Made by a program: the position numbers and the translations under genes
Assembly (NCBI RefSeq): GCF_900177345.1
Contig: NZ_FWZT01000013.1
Location: 62,001 to 126,000 of the forward strand
DNA from: Pseudobacteriovorax antillogorgiicola
Lineage (GTDB): Bacteria; Bdellovibrionota_B; Oligoflexia; Oligoflexales; Oligoflexaceae
Length of the DNA: 64,000 nt
Direction of reading: 5' to 3'
Shown: positions 1-8,116 of the stretch, piece after piece
How the letters are laid out: every line of letters starts with the position of its first letter
How positions within the stretch are numbered: position 1 is the first letter of the stretch
Notes under the pieces: model-generated
What the model saw: only the letters and a program-made list of their open reading frames with translations
Told to the model about the DNA's origin: nothing
Databases searched by the model: none

Positions 1-444
1 CTTGACGTTCACCATGGCGACGGCAATGCGAGCCTCTTAAGCCACAAGTCATATACCTTCGTCTTTAGTATGCATGGGGCCAAGAATTATCCAGCCCGTA
101 AGCCAGACTCAGATCTCGATATCGCAATGGAGGATGGCACAGGGGATGACGAGTTTTGTCAGCGGCTTGAATCGAGCCTGCCACAAATTGCGAGCTTTGA
201 ACCTGACTTAATCCTCTATCAAGCTGGTGTCGACGCCTTGGAAGAGGATCGCCTCGGACGTCTGGCTCTCAGCCATCAGGGATTAATACGTCGTGACGAA
301 ATTGTCTTTGCCTTTGCCCGAGCCTTTCGAATTCCAATCGTTCATGTTTTAGGGGGCGGTTATTGCCACCCGATTGATCCTACGGTGGAAGCCTATGTGA
401 ATACCTTTAAGACTGCATTCAAGACTTTTGGCTTCTCTAAATAG
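1..444 (+). CDS. Histone deacetylase family protein (C-terminal part, cut by window edge)
   Basis: The reading frame is open from the first base, so only the last 147 residues are present. The fragment opens with the class I/II deacetylase zinc/active-site signature DVHHGDGN. It later shows AGVDALEED, matching the second zinc-binding Asp region, and the glycine-rich loop VLGGGY near the C terminus. Bacterial members of this family are zinc-dependent amidohydrolases acting on acetylated polyamines or proteins; the substrate cannot be told from the fragment. The gene ends 85 bases before the endonuclease VIII start on the same strand, so the two may be co-transcribed. Confidence 0.9.
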   Translation, partial: LDVHHGDGNASLLSHKSYTFVFSMHGAKNYPARKPDSDLDIAMEDGTGDDEFCQRLESSLPQIASFEPDLILYQAGVDALEEDRLGRLALSHQGLIRRDEIVFAFARAFRIPIVHVLGGGYCHPIDPTVEAYVNTFKTAFKTFGFSK

Positions 445-529
445 CACGCTTTAGACGAACTGCTACCGTTTGCGGCATTGGTCGCAGCAAAGACAGATCT
501 TAGTCCGATACGATGGTAAAGGAGGTGGA

Positions 530-1354
530 ATGCCCGAAGGACCAGAAATTAAGAATGCAGCCGATCGAATTGCCAAAGCACTGGTGGGTCTGGAGGTTGA
601 AAAAATCCAGTTCGCCTTCGAACACCTCAAACCTTACCAGTCTGAAATCCGTGGAAACATTGTCGAAAAAGTTGAAGCAAGGGGGAAAGCCATGCTGATT
701 GACTTCAGCTCCGGCTTGCATCTTTATAGCCACAATCAATTATACGGAGTTTGGAGGATCAGTAAGGCTGGCAACTACCCTAAGACGAAGAGACAACTTC
801 GGGTTGAGATTAGAAACCAAACGCGGTCTGCTCTTCTATATAGCGCAAGCGACATTGAAGTATTACAAAGTCATGAGCTGGCTAAGCACCCTTTTCTCAG
901 CAAGCTGGGTCCCGACGTACTATCCTCGGAGACTGATTGGAAAACAGTGAAGACACGCTTAGAATCCACCTCGTTCAGACGTCGTCGCTTGAGCACATTG
1001 CTTTTAGATCAACAGTTTCTTTGCGGCCTCGGGAACTACCTTCGATCAGAAATACTATTTCTCAGCCGACTACATCCGAATTCGAGACCCGTGGACCTGT
1101 GTAATTATCAGTTAGAGGTCCTAGCCAGCACCATATTGGAAACATCGCGCCAAGCCTACGAGCAAAAGGGCATCACCAACGACCTTCTTCGAGTGGAGCA
1201 ACTCAAAGCTGACGGACTCAAACGCTGGCAGTATCGACATCATGTTTTTTCTCGAACTGGACAGCCCTGCTACGAGTGTGGTTGCCTCATTCGAAAAGAG
1301 TCGTTTAATAATCGTCGCTGCTATTTATGCCCTCAGTGCCAGAGTCCAGGCTAA
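530..1354 (+). CDS. nei: Endonuclease VIII (DNA glycosylase/AP lyase)
   Basis: Base-excision repair enzyme that removes oxidised pyrimidines and cleaves the abasic site. The ATG at 530 is chosen because it follows a strong AAAGGAGGTG ribosome binding site and places the catalytic Pro2 and Glu3 (MPEGPEI) at the exact N terminus; a longer frame from 470 would bury them. The 274-residue protein carries the beta-hairpin lysine (RGKAM, Lys53), the block LYSHNQLYGVWR and LLYSASDIE, all very like E. coli Nei as I recall it. It ends with a Cys4 zinc finger (Cys247, 250, 267, 270; spacing C-x2-C-x16-C-x2-C). All catalytic features are present, so it should be active. Confidence 0.95.
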   Translation: MPEGPEIKNAADRIAKALVGLEVEKIQFAFEHLKPYQSEIRGNIVEKVEARGKAMLIDFSSGLHLYSHNQLYGVWRISKAGNYPKTKRQLRVEIRNQTRSALLYSASDIEVLQSHELAKHPFLSKLGPDVLSSETDWKTVKTRLESTSFRRRRLSTLLLDQQFLCGLGNYLRSEILFLSRLHPNSRPVDLCNYQLEVLASTILETSRQAYEQKGITNDLLRVEQLKADGLKRWQYRHHVFSRTGQPCYECGCLIRKESFNNRRCYLCPQCQSPG

Positions 1355-1419
1355 CTATTTTCCAACTTGCCGTAGCAGACTGAATAAGGTATAGGATCCT
1401 CTTTTGGGATTTTAATCAG

Positions 1420-2361
1420 ATGGCAAAGCCTGACACCCTATATCTGGCTCCCCTTCTGGGGATCACCGATGCCTGCTTCAGACAATGCTTTACGAAGCAT
1501 TTCAGTGGTTTCGATCGAGCCATTGCCCCGTTCGTCAAGACTTTATCAGGAGGGCGCTGGAAAGAGTCAAAAGTTCTGGACCTCGACCCGCGATTCAATC
1601 AAGCCTTACCTGTGGTGCCTCAGATCATTTCCAATAATACCGAAGACTTTATAGCCCTTGCCAACCACCTTATTACGCTGGGGTATAAAAGTATCAATCT
1701 CAATCTCGGTTGCCCCGTACCCATGGCTGCGGGGCGTGGCCGGGGCGCAGGACTCCTACCCCACCAGGATTTCCTTAGAGAATTTTTAGAGCAGATCATT
1801 GAAAGGATCTGCGTTCCTTTATCAATCAAAACCCGCATTGGCTTCCAGGAGCCCGATGAGCTGGAAGCTTTGGTGGAGATGCTCAATCAATTACCTCTCG
1901 AAACCGTTGCCATTCATCCTCGCACCGCTAAAGCATTATACAGCGGCGAAGTTGATCTTGATCGCTTCGATCGAATCGTCAACAAGCTCAATCAGCGGAT
2001 TATTTACAGCGGTGACATCACTAGCTATGAAGACTATAAAGCCCTAAAAAAGCGATATCCACAGATTCAAGACTGGATGATTGGTCGTGGCGCTGTACGC
2101 AATCCCTACCTAGTAGAAACAATTCGCCAATGTGGTCGTGACGTCTTTAGAGTGCCATTTAAACCATTTTACGAGGATCTATTCGAAGCTTACCTGATTC
2201 GTGGTTTCACTAGACAGCAGTGCCTCGACAAACTCAAGGCCATTTGGTTCTATCAGGCGAACCCAACGTTGATTCAAAGAAGCCAGTATAAGCTGGCAAA
2301 GAAGACCAGGCAGCTGGATGAATTTTTAAATTTGGTCCCACTCCTGGAAACGGGCCAATAG
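1420..2361 (+). CDS. tRNA-dihydrouridine synthase (DusC-like)
   Basis: FMN-dependent reductase that makes dihydrouridine in tRNA. The 313-residue protein begins with the typical YLAPLLGITD FMN-barrel start and carries the catalytic GCP cysteine (Cys98 in NLNLGCP). It also has the SIKTRIG lysine near 139 and an HPRT segment near 168, and ends the barrel with DWMIGRGAVRNP. Length and residue spacing fit the DusC-type branch, but assigning the exact U position modified would need phylogeny. The last 36 bases overlap the 3' end of the convergent MarR gene. Confidence 0.9.
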   Translation: MAKPDTLYLAPLLGITDACFRQCFTKHFSGFDRAIAPFVKTLSGGRWKESKVLDLDPRFNQALPVVPQIISNNTEDFIALANHLITLGYKSINLNLGCPVPMAAGRGRGAGLLPHQDFLREFLEQIIERICVPLSIKTRIGFQEPDELEALVEMLNQLPLETVAIHPRTAKALYSGEVDLDRFDRIVNKLNQRIIYSGDITSYEDYKALKKRYPQIQDWMIGRGAVRNPYLVETIRQCGRDVFRVPFKPFYEDLFEAYLIRGFTRQQCLDKLKAIWFYQANPTLIQRSQYKLAKKTRQLDEFLNLVPLLETGQ

Positions 2362-2796
2362 CTGATTGAGTAGCGCAAGCAACAACTCGTATTCTTCGCT
2401 CTTGATGATTTCTTTCAACCCTTCATCGACAGACTCCAATGCCTTGAAACCCATTTGAATCGCCCGAGGTCCTTCAGTATAAAAATGAACGAGCTTCTTC
2501 CGCTTATCATCTTCCGCATCTGACATGTATAGAATATCCATATCAATCATCTGGCCTACCAACTTACTTACTGCTTGCTTACTAACACCTTTCCGCTTCG
2601 CGATTTCTCCTACGGTGGTCCCGCAAAAATCGATGTGCGGAAAGAGCTCTAAGTGAGCGAGACTCAGCTTTGGTAGGCCAAATAATTGCCGAGCATTTTG
2701 GATTCCTTGTTCGTTGACTAGCCGCCCCAGCTTAATAAGGCTATGAGCAAGGGAACCTTGTTTTACTTTTTCAAACGCTTCATTGCTTGTCATCAT
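2326..2796 (-). CDS. MarR-family transcriptional regulator
   Basis: A 156-residue winged helix-turn-helix protein. The recognition region TTVGEIAKRKGVSKQAVSKL lies at about residues 60-79. The wing DAEDDKRKKLVHFYTEGP follows the MarR pattern of Asp-x-Asp/Arg then a basic strand and TxxG. It has two adjacent ATG codons; the second (2793) has the better spacing to AAGGA. It lies 6 bases downstream of the DUF4336 gene and must be co-transcribed with it. A perfect palindrome upstream of that gene (3537-3552) is a plausible binding site, which would make the operon autoregulated. The ligand is unknown. Confidence 0.88.
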   Translation of the reverse strand: MMTSNEAFEKVKQGSLAHSLIKLGRLVNEQGIQNARQLFGLPKLSLAHLELFPHIDFCGTTVGEIAKRKGVSKQAVSKLVGQMIDMDILYMSDAEDDKRKKLVHFYTEGPRAIQMGFKALESVDEGLKEIIKSEEYELLLALLNQLLARFQEWDQI

Positions 2797-2802
2797 TGAT
2801 CC

Positions 2803-3489
2803 TTAGTAGCTGTCACCAGAAGCGCCTATGGTTTGCCAAAACTCAGTGAGCTGACTTTGCTCAATAACGCTTCCATGGCCGACAATCACTTGTTTCGGCT
2901 CCAAGCTTTTTAGAGCGGTAACAGAGTGTCTATAGGCGCGAGGATCTTTAGTTGTTTTCTTCACAATTTTAGATTGACCAACTTTTTGATAGGCTCCCAC
3001 CATTCTTAGTAAGAGGGCCGTTAAAAAAGACATTTCTTCCCTCATATTAAAACAGAGATCGGTGACAATTAAACTTGCATTTGCCTTATGAAAAAACACT
3101 GTTTCTTGAAGAAAGGGATTGCCTTGAATGTCAAACATCTCAATCTCTGGAGCGATGATTGCTTTCAACTTCTCTAGTGGCTCTATACGATCCCTAAGAG
3201 AAGGATTTTTACTCCGAACACCTTCGGGCGCAAAATAGCGAGCTTGCGATACCGTAGACAGAAATTCTTCCACATAGGCATAATGAAGGGCGTTTGGTGA
3301 AGCAACAAAGATGTCTCGATGTTCCTTCCCAAACCCTTTTAACTGCCCAGCTAAGCCAGGGCCAGGTGATAGGACCAAAAGGTCTCCACTTGAAAGCTCA
3401 ATTACTGTGGAACGTACTGGAAACCTAATTCCAGGCATGATCTTGAAACTATAAAGGGATTCCATAATCTTGCTACTGATTTCTTTCAT
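2803..3489 (-). CDS. DUF4336 family protein (metallo-beta-lactamase-like fold)
   Basis: A 228-residue cytoplasmic protein with no signal peptide. Its early PVRSTVIELSSGDLLVLSPG strand pattern, FVASPNALHYAYV, ARYFAPEG and the final VIVGHG element match the DUF4336 family, which I recall as a degenerate metallo-beta-lactamase-like group with no agreed function. The canonical HxHxDH zinc motif is not visible, so hydrolase activity is doubtful. The start follows AAGGAGG by nine bases. First gene of the operon with the MarR regulator, so it is presumably the effector induced when MarR is released. Confidence 0.75.
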   Translation of the reverse strand: MKEISSKIMESLYSFKIMPGIRFPVRSTVIELSSGDLLVLSPGPGLAGQLKGFGKEHRDIFVASPNALHYAYVEEFLSTVSQARYFAPEGVRSKNPSLRDRIEPLEKLKAIIAPEIEMFDIQGNPFLQETVFFHKANASLIVTDLCFNMREEMSFLTALLLRMVGAYQKVGQSKIVKKTTKDPRAYRHSVTALKSLEPKQVIVGHGSVIEQSQLTEFWQTIGASGDSY

Positions 3490-3536
3490 GGTTTCAGTCC
3501 TCCTTAAGTTGCATGTTACGGCTAAAAACAGATATC

Positions 3537-3552
3537 GTCAACTTCAGTTGAC
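3537..3552. promoter_or_regulatory. Perfect palindrome, probable MarR operator
   Basis: GTCAACT-TC-AGTTGAC is a perfect inverted repeat with 7-base arms and a 2-base centre, about 48 bases upstream of the DUF4336 start. It resembles the TTGAC/GTCAA half-sites common in MarR operators, and the operon it precedes encodes a MarR protein. Binding here would cover the likely promoter. The role is inferred from position and symmetry. Confidence 0.65.
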
Positions 3553-3942
3553 TAAATGAGCAATTTCTTTTTATAGCAATAGTTACTGGACCTTGAGTGC
3601 ACTAAAAAAAACTATGTCCCCTAGTGTCCCACTCCAGCCATGGACCGCAACAAGGCCCTGTTCTAGGCTCGCTCCCTCAGGCGATCTGAACGTAAGATTC
3701 AAGCTGTATAGGAACTAGGAATCAGTGGAGACTAAGTCTAAAGACAGGCAAGAGCCCAGAATCAGGGGGACAAGTGCAGCGCACAGCCCTCTGCCACGGC
3801 GGGTGACCCATTGGCACCAAACGTACCGATCACTAATGGACCGGAGGCGGTGGCTACCAACACGCTCACAGACACCCCATACCCCCTTTCTTATGAATCG
3901 CATGGCATGGATGGCTTGCGAGCCAGCGGAAGATCGTCTCAA
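3553..3942. other. Gene-free, G+C-rich stretch of unknown content
   Basis: Between the DUF4336 operon and the phosphoesterase no convincing gene was found. From about 3650 to 3930 the DNA is clearly richer in G+C than its surroundings (58-60% in the rows at 3781-3900). Short open frames on both strands lack ribosome binding sites and family features. It could be a decayed coding segment, the trailer of the long minus-strand cluster, or a structured RNA. I could not match it to tmRNA, SRP RNA or RNase P RNA signatures. Confidence 0.5.
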
Positions 3943-4929
3943 CTAAAAAAGATCAAGTTTCTTCTGATCAATCAACTGATCGCCTATTCCGTAGCGCAGC
4001 ACTTCTACTTGCTGCTCATCAATTGAAAATTCTAGGTAAGCGCCTTTAAGACCACCGCCAGCGACAAAGGTGTGAATGCGATCAGGTCCCCCCAAGCCTT
4101 CTGGCCTTTGCCAAGGAATGTACCAGTTGTTACTTAATGGAGAAAGGTGAACATGCCCAGTGATAATAGCAGCCACATTGTATTCTGCAAGCACCTCCCA
4201 ATAAGCACGTCTTTGGCTCTCCGTCCACCATTCCTCGCCATAGGCTCCCTTTGAAAATGGATCAAAGCCATAGTGATGAACCAAAACTATCTGCTGAGTC
4301 TTATCGTGAACTTGGTCCTGTAAAACCTTTTTCAAAAAACTAAGACTCCTTTGTGGCGAGATGTTAGGAAATTGTGGAGCGGGCTCATCTGCGGGAAATA
4401 CATTTAAGTGAACCAGCTGAACAGAAGACCATAGCCAGCTATAATGGGGTTTCTGTTTTAGGTTCAGAGAGGTATTTCGAGTTTTTTCATCTAAAGTTTG
4501 AGCGATAACGTCGGGGTACACACAAGATCCCAGACCAAGACCACAGGCTAAGCGTTGACCAAAACTCGGCCTTTCAACATCGTGATTACCTAAGCCCTCG
4601 AAAACGTCCTCACGATGACTAGCAATACTACTTAGATACCATTCAAACTCGTCTTTGCGAGAATTTTGAGTGAGGTCGCCAGCAACCAAAACCCCGTGTA
4701 GGCCCGGGTCTCGATCCAAGCGCTGAAACATTCTCAAAAAAGTCTCGTTAGATGACTGCTTGCGATCCTGATTTCCATTTTCAAATTGGCAATCTGCCGT
4801 GGCTAAGAAGCGTATCTCCGCAAACCCTAAGCTACTGCCAAGCAGGATGATCAGGAGTGCTGCGATGTTCAAACCTCTTAGTTTTCTAGGACAACGTATC
4901 GATATTATCTGGAATGTTTTAGTAGTCAT
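3943..4929 (-). CDS. Secreted calcineurin-like metallophosphoesterase
   Basis: A 328-residue phosphoesterase. The start at 4929 (MTTKTFQ) is preferred over the ATG at 4941 because GGAG lies nine bases upstream of it. An N-terminal hydrophobic segment (about residues 20-36) ending near FAE suggests export. The two-metal site is visible: ATADCQ (a variant of DxH with Gln), AGDLTQNS, GLGNHD, LVHHYG and ITGHVH. It is the last gene of the minus-strand cluster; the 74-base gap to the sulfatase-like gene still allows read-through. A role in trimming a phosphate or phosphodiester from the cluster product outside the cytoplasm is inference. Confidence 0.85.
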   Translation of the reverse strand: MTTKTFQIISIRCPRKLRGLNIAALLIILLGSSLGFAEIRFLATADCQFENGNQDRKQSSNETFLRMFQRLDRDPGLHGVLVAGDLTQNSRKDEFEWYLSSIASHREDVFEGLGNHDVERPSFGQRLACGLGLGSCVYPDVIAQTLDEKTRNTSLNLKQKPHYSWLWSSVQLVHLNVFPADEPAPQFPNISPQRSLSFLKKVLQDQVHDKTQQIVLVHHYGFDPFSKGAYGEEWWTESQRRAYWEVLAEYNVAAIITGHVHLSPLSNNWYIPWQRPEGLGGPDRIHTFVAGGGLKGAYLEFSIDEQQVEVLRYGIGDQLIDQKKLDLF

Positions 4930-5003
4930 AGCAAGCTCCATAGATGGTTAATAAGGGCTCACTAGCATACCCATATAAAGCATAAAGGAAGGCTTGATTA
5001 AAA

Positions 5004-6563
5004 CTACATTCCTGATGATCGCTCACTGAGGGAACTGGTCTGCAATGGTGTTGATAAAAGTTCAATCAAGAATTGAGGAAAGCCTTCCGCTGCGAGAACA
5101 GATGACTTGGAACTAGGAATGAGGCCATCTCCTAAAAAAGTCGAGTTGCTTAGTGGAAATGGGCTAATAATATGTAAGGGGACAAAGTTACCTACCCGCT
5201 TAGATGGTATCACTCCGTGAGGCGGATGATCACCCAAGACAATCACGAGATCGTCCTGACTAAGATAGTTCTCTATCGCAAAGGAAATGACATCAAGATC
5301 GTAGATCAGGCTAGCAATATAAGCGTCATCGACCTTGCTTTCCGGCTGCCAGAAAGACTTCTTCAGCCCCGTCCCATGGTGTTCCAGGATATCAAGGCGA
5401 GTTCCAAAAAGTGGCAGGCGCCCGTTCCATGGGGTATGGGAAGCAAGCAAGAAAAACTCAACAAACCAAGGTTTCTTGTCTTCTTTTTTGGAAATGATAT
5501 GATCGAATACATATCGGATTGTGTACTCATCAGGTATCCCTCCCCACCCAAAGTAAGGGCCTCGATAGCCTAAATCTTCAGCAATGACACTTGATTGAAA
5601 CTTATAGGTTTCCTTTTCCTCTGCAAGTAGACCAAACTTAGTGCCTGGCTTGACTTCCATCGTATGATATCCATGGCGATTGAAAAGATGCGGTAGACAA
5701 AGGAGGGAAGATCGAAAGACCGCTTTAAACTTGATTTGGTTATCGACGAAAACACCACAATTAATGCTGGCAAATGCCATCCAAGATTGCCCCCCAAACA
5801 CAGGAGACGCGATCACTCCCGAGCCATAATGGTAAGCTCGATGTCTAAACTGTTCACCTAGTTGACTCCAACGTTTCTCAAGTTCCTGGCTTAAGTCAAA
5901 CGCATTCAGTCCATAAGATTCCAAAATAAAAATAAAAATCTGCGGTTTTCTGGGTAGCTGATGATTTGCCAGCAGGGGCTCAGTCTTAGCTTTCTGAACC
6001 GCTAAGGATTCAGAAAAACCCAGGAGCGTTTCTCGATGAGAAAAGCTCCGCAACGCCTTTGCCAGTTGTCGTTCAATCATGCTCTTGTTAGGATAGCAGC
6101 AGTGGTGAATTTCATGCCCTGCTATAAGAATGGCAAATGCTAAACAAGCTAACGTTGATCTTTTTAACCCAGCCAGATCATCTCTAAGGTTTCTCAAAAG
6201 AACGAAAGATCCATAAAGTAATAAACCAAGGACAATACATAACCCTAGAATGATGAGGTAGCTAGCACTCCCATAATTCATCTCTAAATATTGAAAAAAA
6301 TTTCTGATTAGCAACCAGTCAAGACCCAAGTAGAGCTTGCGATTCATGAAGTAGACAAGTAGCCCGTCTCCAATATTCAACAGCATACTTATAAAAATGA
6401 TCACGCTCGCTAGAGGAATCAGGGCAGGTATGAAACCAGCTAATAGTAGAAGCCAAGCGGTATCATAATTTGGTATAAAAAGCGTTCCCCACGACAGCTC
6501 ATCCCAGGCTAGCCCTGAGAGATGGAATAGGTATAGGACGATGATGATCCTAAGATTCTTCAT
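5004..6563 (-). CDS. Membrane-anchored sulfatase/phosphotransferase-like enzyme (alkaline phosphatase superfamily)
   Basis: A 519-residue protein with about five N-terminal membrane segments (residues 1-160) followed by an extracytoplasmic sulfatase-like domain. The domain has FIFILESYG (metal/nucleophile region), a Ser-rich loop near VFGGQSW, and VIVLGDHPPHG with the DH metal pair. This architecture is that of LTA-synthase or phosphoethanolamine-transferase relatives, which transfer phospho-alcohol head groups from phospholipids to glycans or lipids. The start overlaps the flippase-like gene by 14 bases, implying translational coupling. The acceptor is unknown; it may decorate the product of this cluster. 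Confidence 0.8.
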   Translation of the reverse strand: MKNLRIIIVLYLFHLSGLAWDELSWGTLFIPNYDTAWLLLLAGFIPALIPLASVIIFISMLLNIGDGLLVYFMNRKLYLGLDWLLIRNFFQYLEMNYGSASYLIILGLCIVLGLLLYGSFVLLRNLRDDLAGLKRSTLACLAFAILIAGHEIHHCCYPNKSMIERQLAKALRSFSHRETLLGFSESLAVQKAKTEPLLANHQLPRKPQIFIFILESYGLNAFDLSQELEKRWSQLGEQFRHRAYHYGSGVIASPVFGGQSWMAFASINCGVFVDNQIKFKAVFRSSLLCLPHLFNRHGYHTMEVKPGTKFGLLAEEKETYKFQSSVIAEDLGYRGPYFGWGGIPDEYTIRYVFDHIISKKEDKKPWFVEFFLLASHTPWNGRLPLFGTRLDILEHHGTGLKKSFWQPESKVDDAYIASLIYDLDVISFAIENYLSQDDLVIVLGDHPPHGVIPSKRVGNFVPLHIISPFPLSNSTFLGDGLIPSSKSSVLAAEGFPQFLIELLSTPLQTSSLSERSSGM

Positions 6564-7383
6564 GGGACCTCATTATAAACGTCATGGAAGATATGAGAAG
6601 AACGAAACCAACCGCCGAAGCAAATGAAACGAGGCCAAGCATCACGGCTCCTGCTAGTAGCTCCTCCTCTTGAAAACCCATGCCGTGGAACAAGGATATG
6701 GCTGCCCACTCCCGGATTCCCCAGCCATTAAAACTAATAGGCACAGCCAGACAGAAGAGAAAGATCGGCAGTACGAGAACAAAGTCCCGTGTTACAGCCA
6801 TCGAGCCACCTAAGAGCAAGATAAAAATAATCGAAGTCATGATATTTAGTAGAACTGAATAGATCACCGCACGGCCTAGGAGATGATGATGAAAACTAAG
6901 GAGTAGGACTGATAAGGCTAAACTGATAGTAGCAAATACAAGGATACTAAAATGAGTCGTCCATGTTAGGCAAAAAAGAAAGCCAATTGACAAAGGTAGA
7001 GAGAGACGGTCCACAACAACAGTCTTTAAAACTTTTCTGTATTGACTTTCTTTTCCCAGCTCTATAGTCCGCAGGGCATCTCCTGCCCAAGGGCCAGGCA
7101 GGCAATGATTCAAGAGGTGACTGCGAGCATAGACCTTTGCTGTGGGCCAAAAACTATGAGGACACTGGCTTCGAACAAGCACACTTCGCCATCGCTCAAA
7201 GCCAATCAAAACCTGAACCAAGCCCAGTACAAGTGATAAAGCAACTGCACGAAAGGGAGTTTCCTGAATTGCTGTGCCAACGGCAGACCATTCAAAAAAG
7301 TAGAAACAGCTCAGTACTAAAATGATAGAACCAAGGATTTCAAGCCAAGGTCTTACCTCCCGCGGCCTAGACCAAACACGCAT
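6550..7383 (-). CDS. Flippase-like integral membrane protein (lysylphosphatidylglycerol synthase TM region/UPF0104 type)
   Basis: A 277-residue polytopic protein with about seven or eight hydrophobic segments. FERWRSVL early on, HLLNHCLPGPWAGDALRT, VVVDRLSLPLS and SFNGWGIREW near 220-230 match the family fold seen in the membrane half of MprF and in AglD-like proteins. These are thought to move lipid-linked molecules between leaflets. It overlaps the FkbM gene by 17 bases and the sulfatase-like gene by 14, so it sits in the tightest part of the operon. Its likely job is to flip the lipid-linked product made by the upstream enzymes. Confidence 0.78.
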   Translation of the reverse strand: MRVWSRPREVRPWLEILGSIILVLSCFYFFEWSAVGTAIQETPFRAVALSLVLGLVQVLIGFERWRSVLVRSQCPHSFWPTAKVYARSHLLNHCLPGPWAGDALRTIELGKESQYRKVLKTVVVDRLSLPLSIGFLFCLTWTTHFSILVFATISLALSVLLLSFHHHLLGRAVIYSVLLNIMTSIIFILLLGGSMAVTRDFVLVLPIFLFCLAVPISFNGWGIREWAAISLFHGMGFQEEELLAGAVMLGLVSFASAVGFVLLISSMTFIMRSHEES

Positions 7384-8113
7384 AGATATCGCCAGACTTA
7401 TCCTTTAGAGGAAGCGCCTTTAAAACAGCAACCATTTCGTCCCGACTAAACCAGCGCCCTGATTGAAATCGCATGGACTCTGTCTGAGACCAATTAAAAA
7501 CATAGTCTCCTAACCCCGACAGATAGTCGATACAGCGGATCGCTCGATCCTTGGTTACAGGTATATACTCGAACGAGACCATGGGGAGTGGTTCTGTTAA
7601 ACCCTGTAAAACTTCTTCCTCGTAGCCCTCAACATCAATTTTACAAAAAGCTGGCCGACCATAAGCTTTGATAAGATGATCAAGGGTATACAGGGGTACA
7701 TTTTCTCGTCGATTCCACTTGATCTTTCCGAAGCGACGATCCCGCTGCACATCCTCAATCCAGGCCTCACTCAAAGTACTAACCGTTGGCGTTTGGTCGC
7801 TCACTAGTATGGATGCCTCTCCATTTTGTTGTCCAATGGCAGCCCTCAAGACCTCGATAGAGCGGTTATTAGAAAAGCGTTTGATAAGAAGCTGAAAGAA
7901 TTTCTGTTGGGGTTCGATAGCCACTACTTGAGCCCCGAGCTTCGCCCAGACGGCCGCTCGGCTCCCTACATGACAACCCAAATCGAAGCAAAGATCCCCC
8001 GAATCGATGAACTTACCATAGAATCGGCTTAGTCGCCGTTTACGGCCTGGAATCCACCGATAGATTGCTAACGAACGAAACATTCCCCACTGACTGCTGA
8101 AGTACTTTAGCAT
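7367..8113 (-). CDS. FkbM-family SAM-dependent methyltransferase
   Basis: A 248-residue Rossmann-fold methyltransferase. The SAM-binding loop FDLGCHVGSRAAVW lies at about residues 43-56, the acidic ribose-binding strand is VVAIEPQ, and the FkbM signature KIDVEGYEEEVLQGL is near 160-174. FkbM enzymes O-methylate sugars or polyketide hydroxyls. An AAGGG ribosome site precedes the ATG, and only three bases separate it from the glycosyltransferase gene. Methylation of the sugar added by the glycosyltransferase is a reasonable inference. Confidence 0.88.
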   Translation of the reverse strand: MLKYFSSQWGMFRSLAIYRWIPGRKRRLSRFYGKFIDSGDLCFDLGCHVGSRAAVWAKLGAQVVAIEPQQKFFQLLIKRFSNNRSIEVLRAAIGQQNGEASILVSDQTPTVSTLSEAWIEDVQRDRRFGKIKWNRRENVPLYTLDHLIKAYGRPAFCKIDVEGYEEEVLQGLTEPLPMVSFEYIPVTKDRAIRCIDYLSGLGDYVFNWSQTESMRFQSGRWFSRDEMVAVLKALPLKDKSGDIYACLV

Positions 8114-8116
8114 GAT

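Noticed and set aside
470-529. Upstream extension of the endonuclease VIII frame
   Set aside because: It would bury the catalytic Pro2/Glu3, and the strong ribosome site points to 530.
3650-3930. Known structural RNA (tmRNA, SRP RNA, RNase P RNA)
   Set aside because: The hallmark conserved segments of each could not be found on either strand.
3715-4026. Short open frames on both strands in the G+C-rich block
   Set aside because: No ribosome site, no family features and mutual overlap; they are as expected from G+C-rich noncoding DNA.
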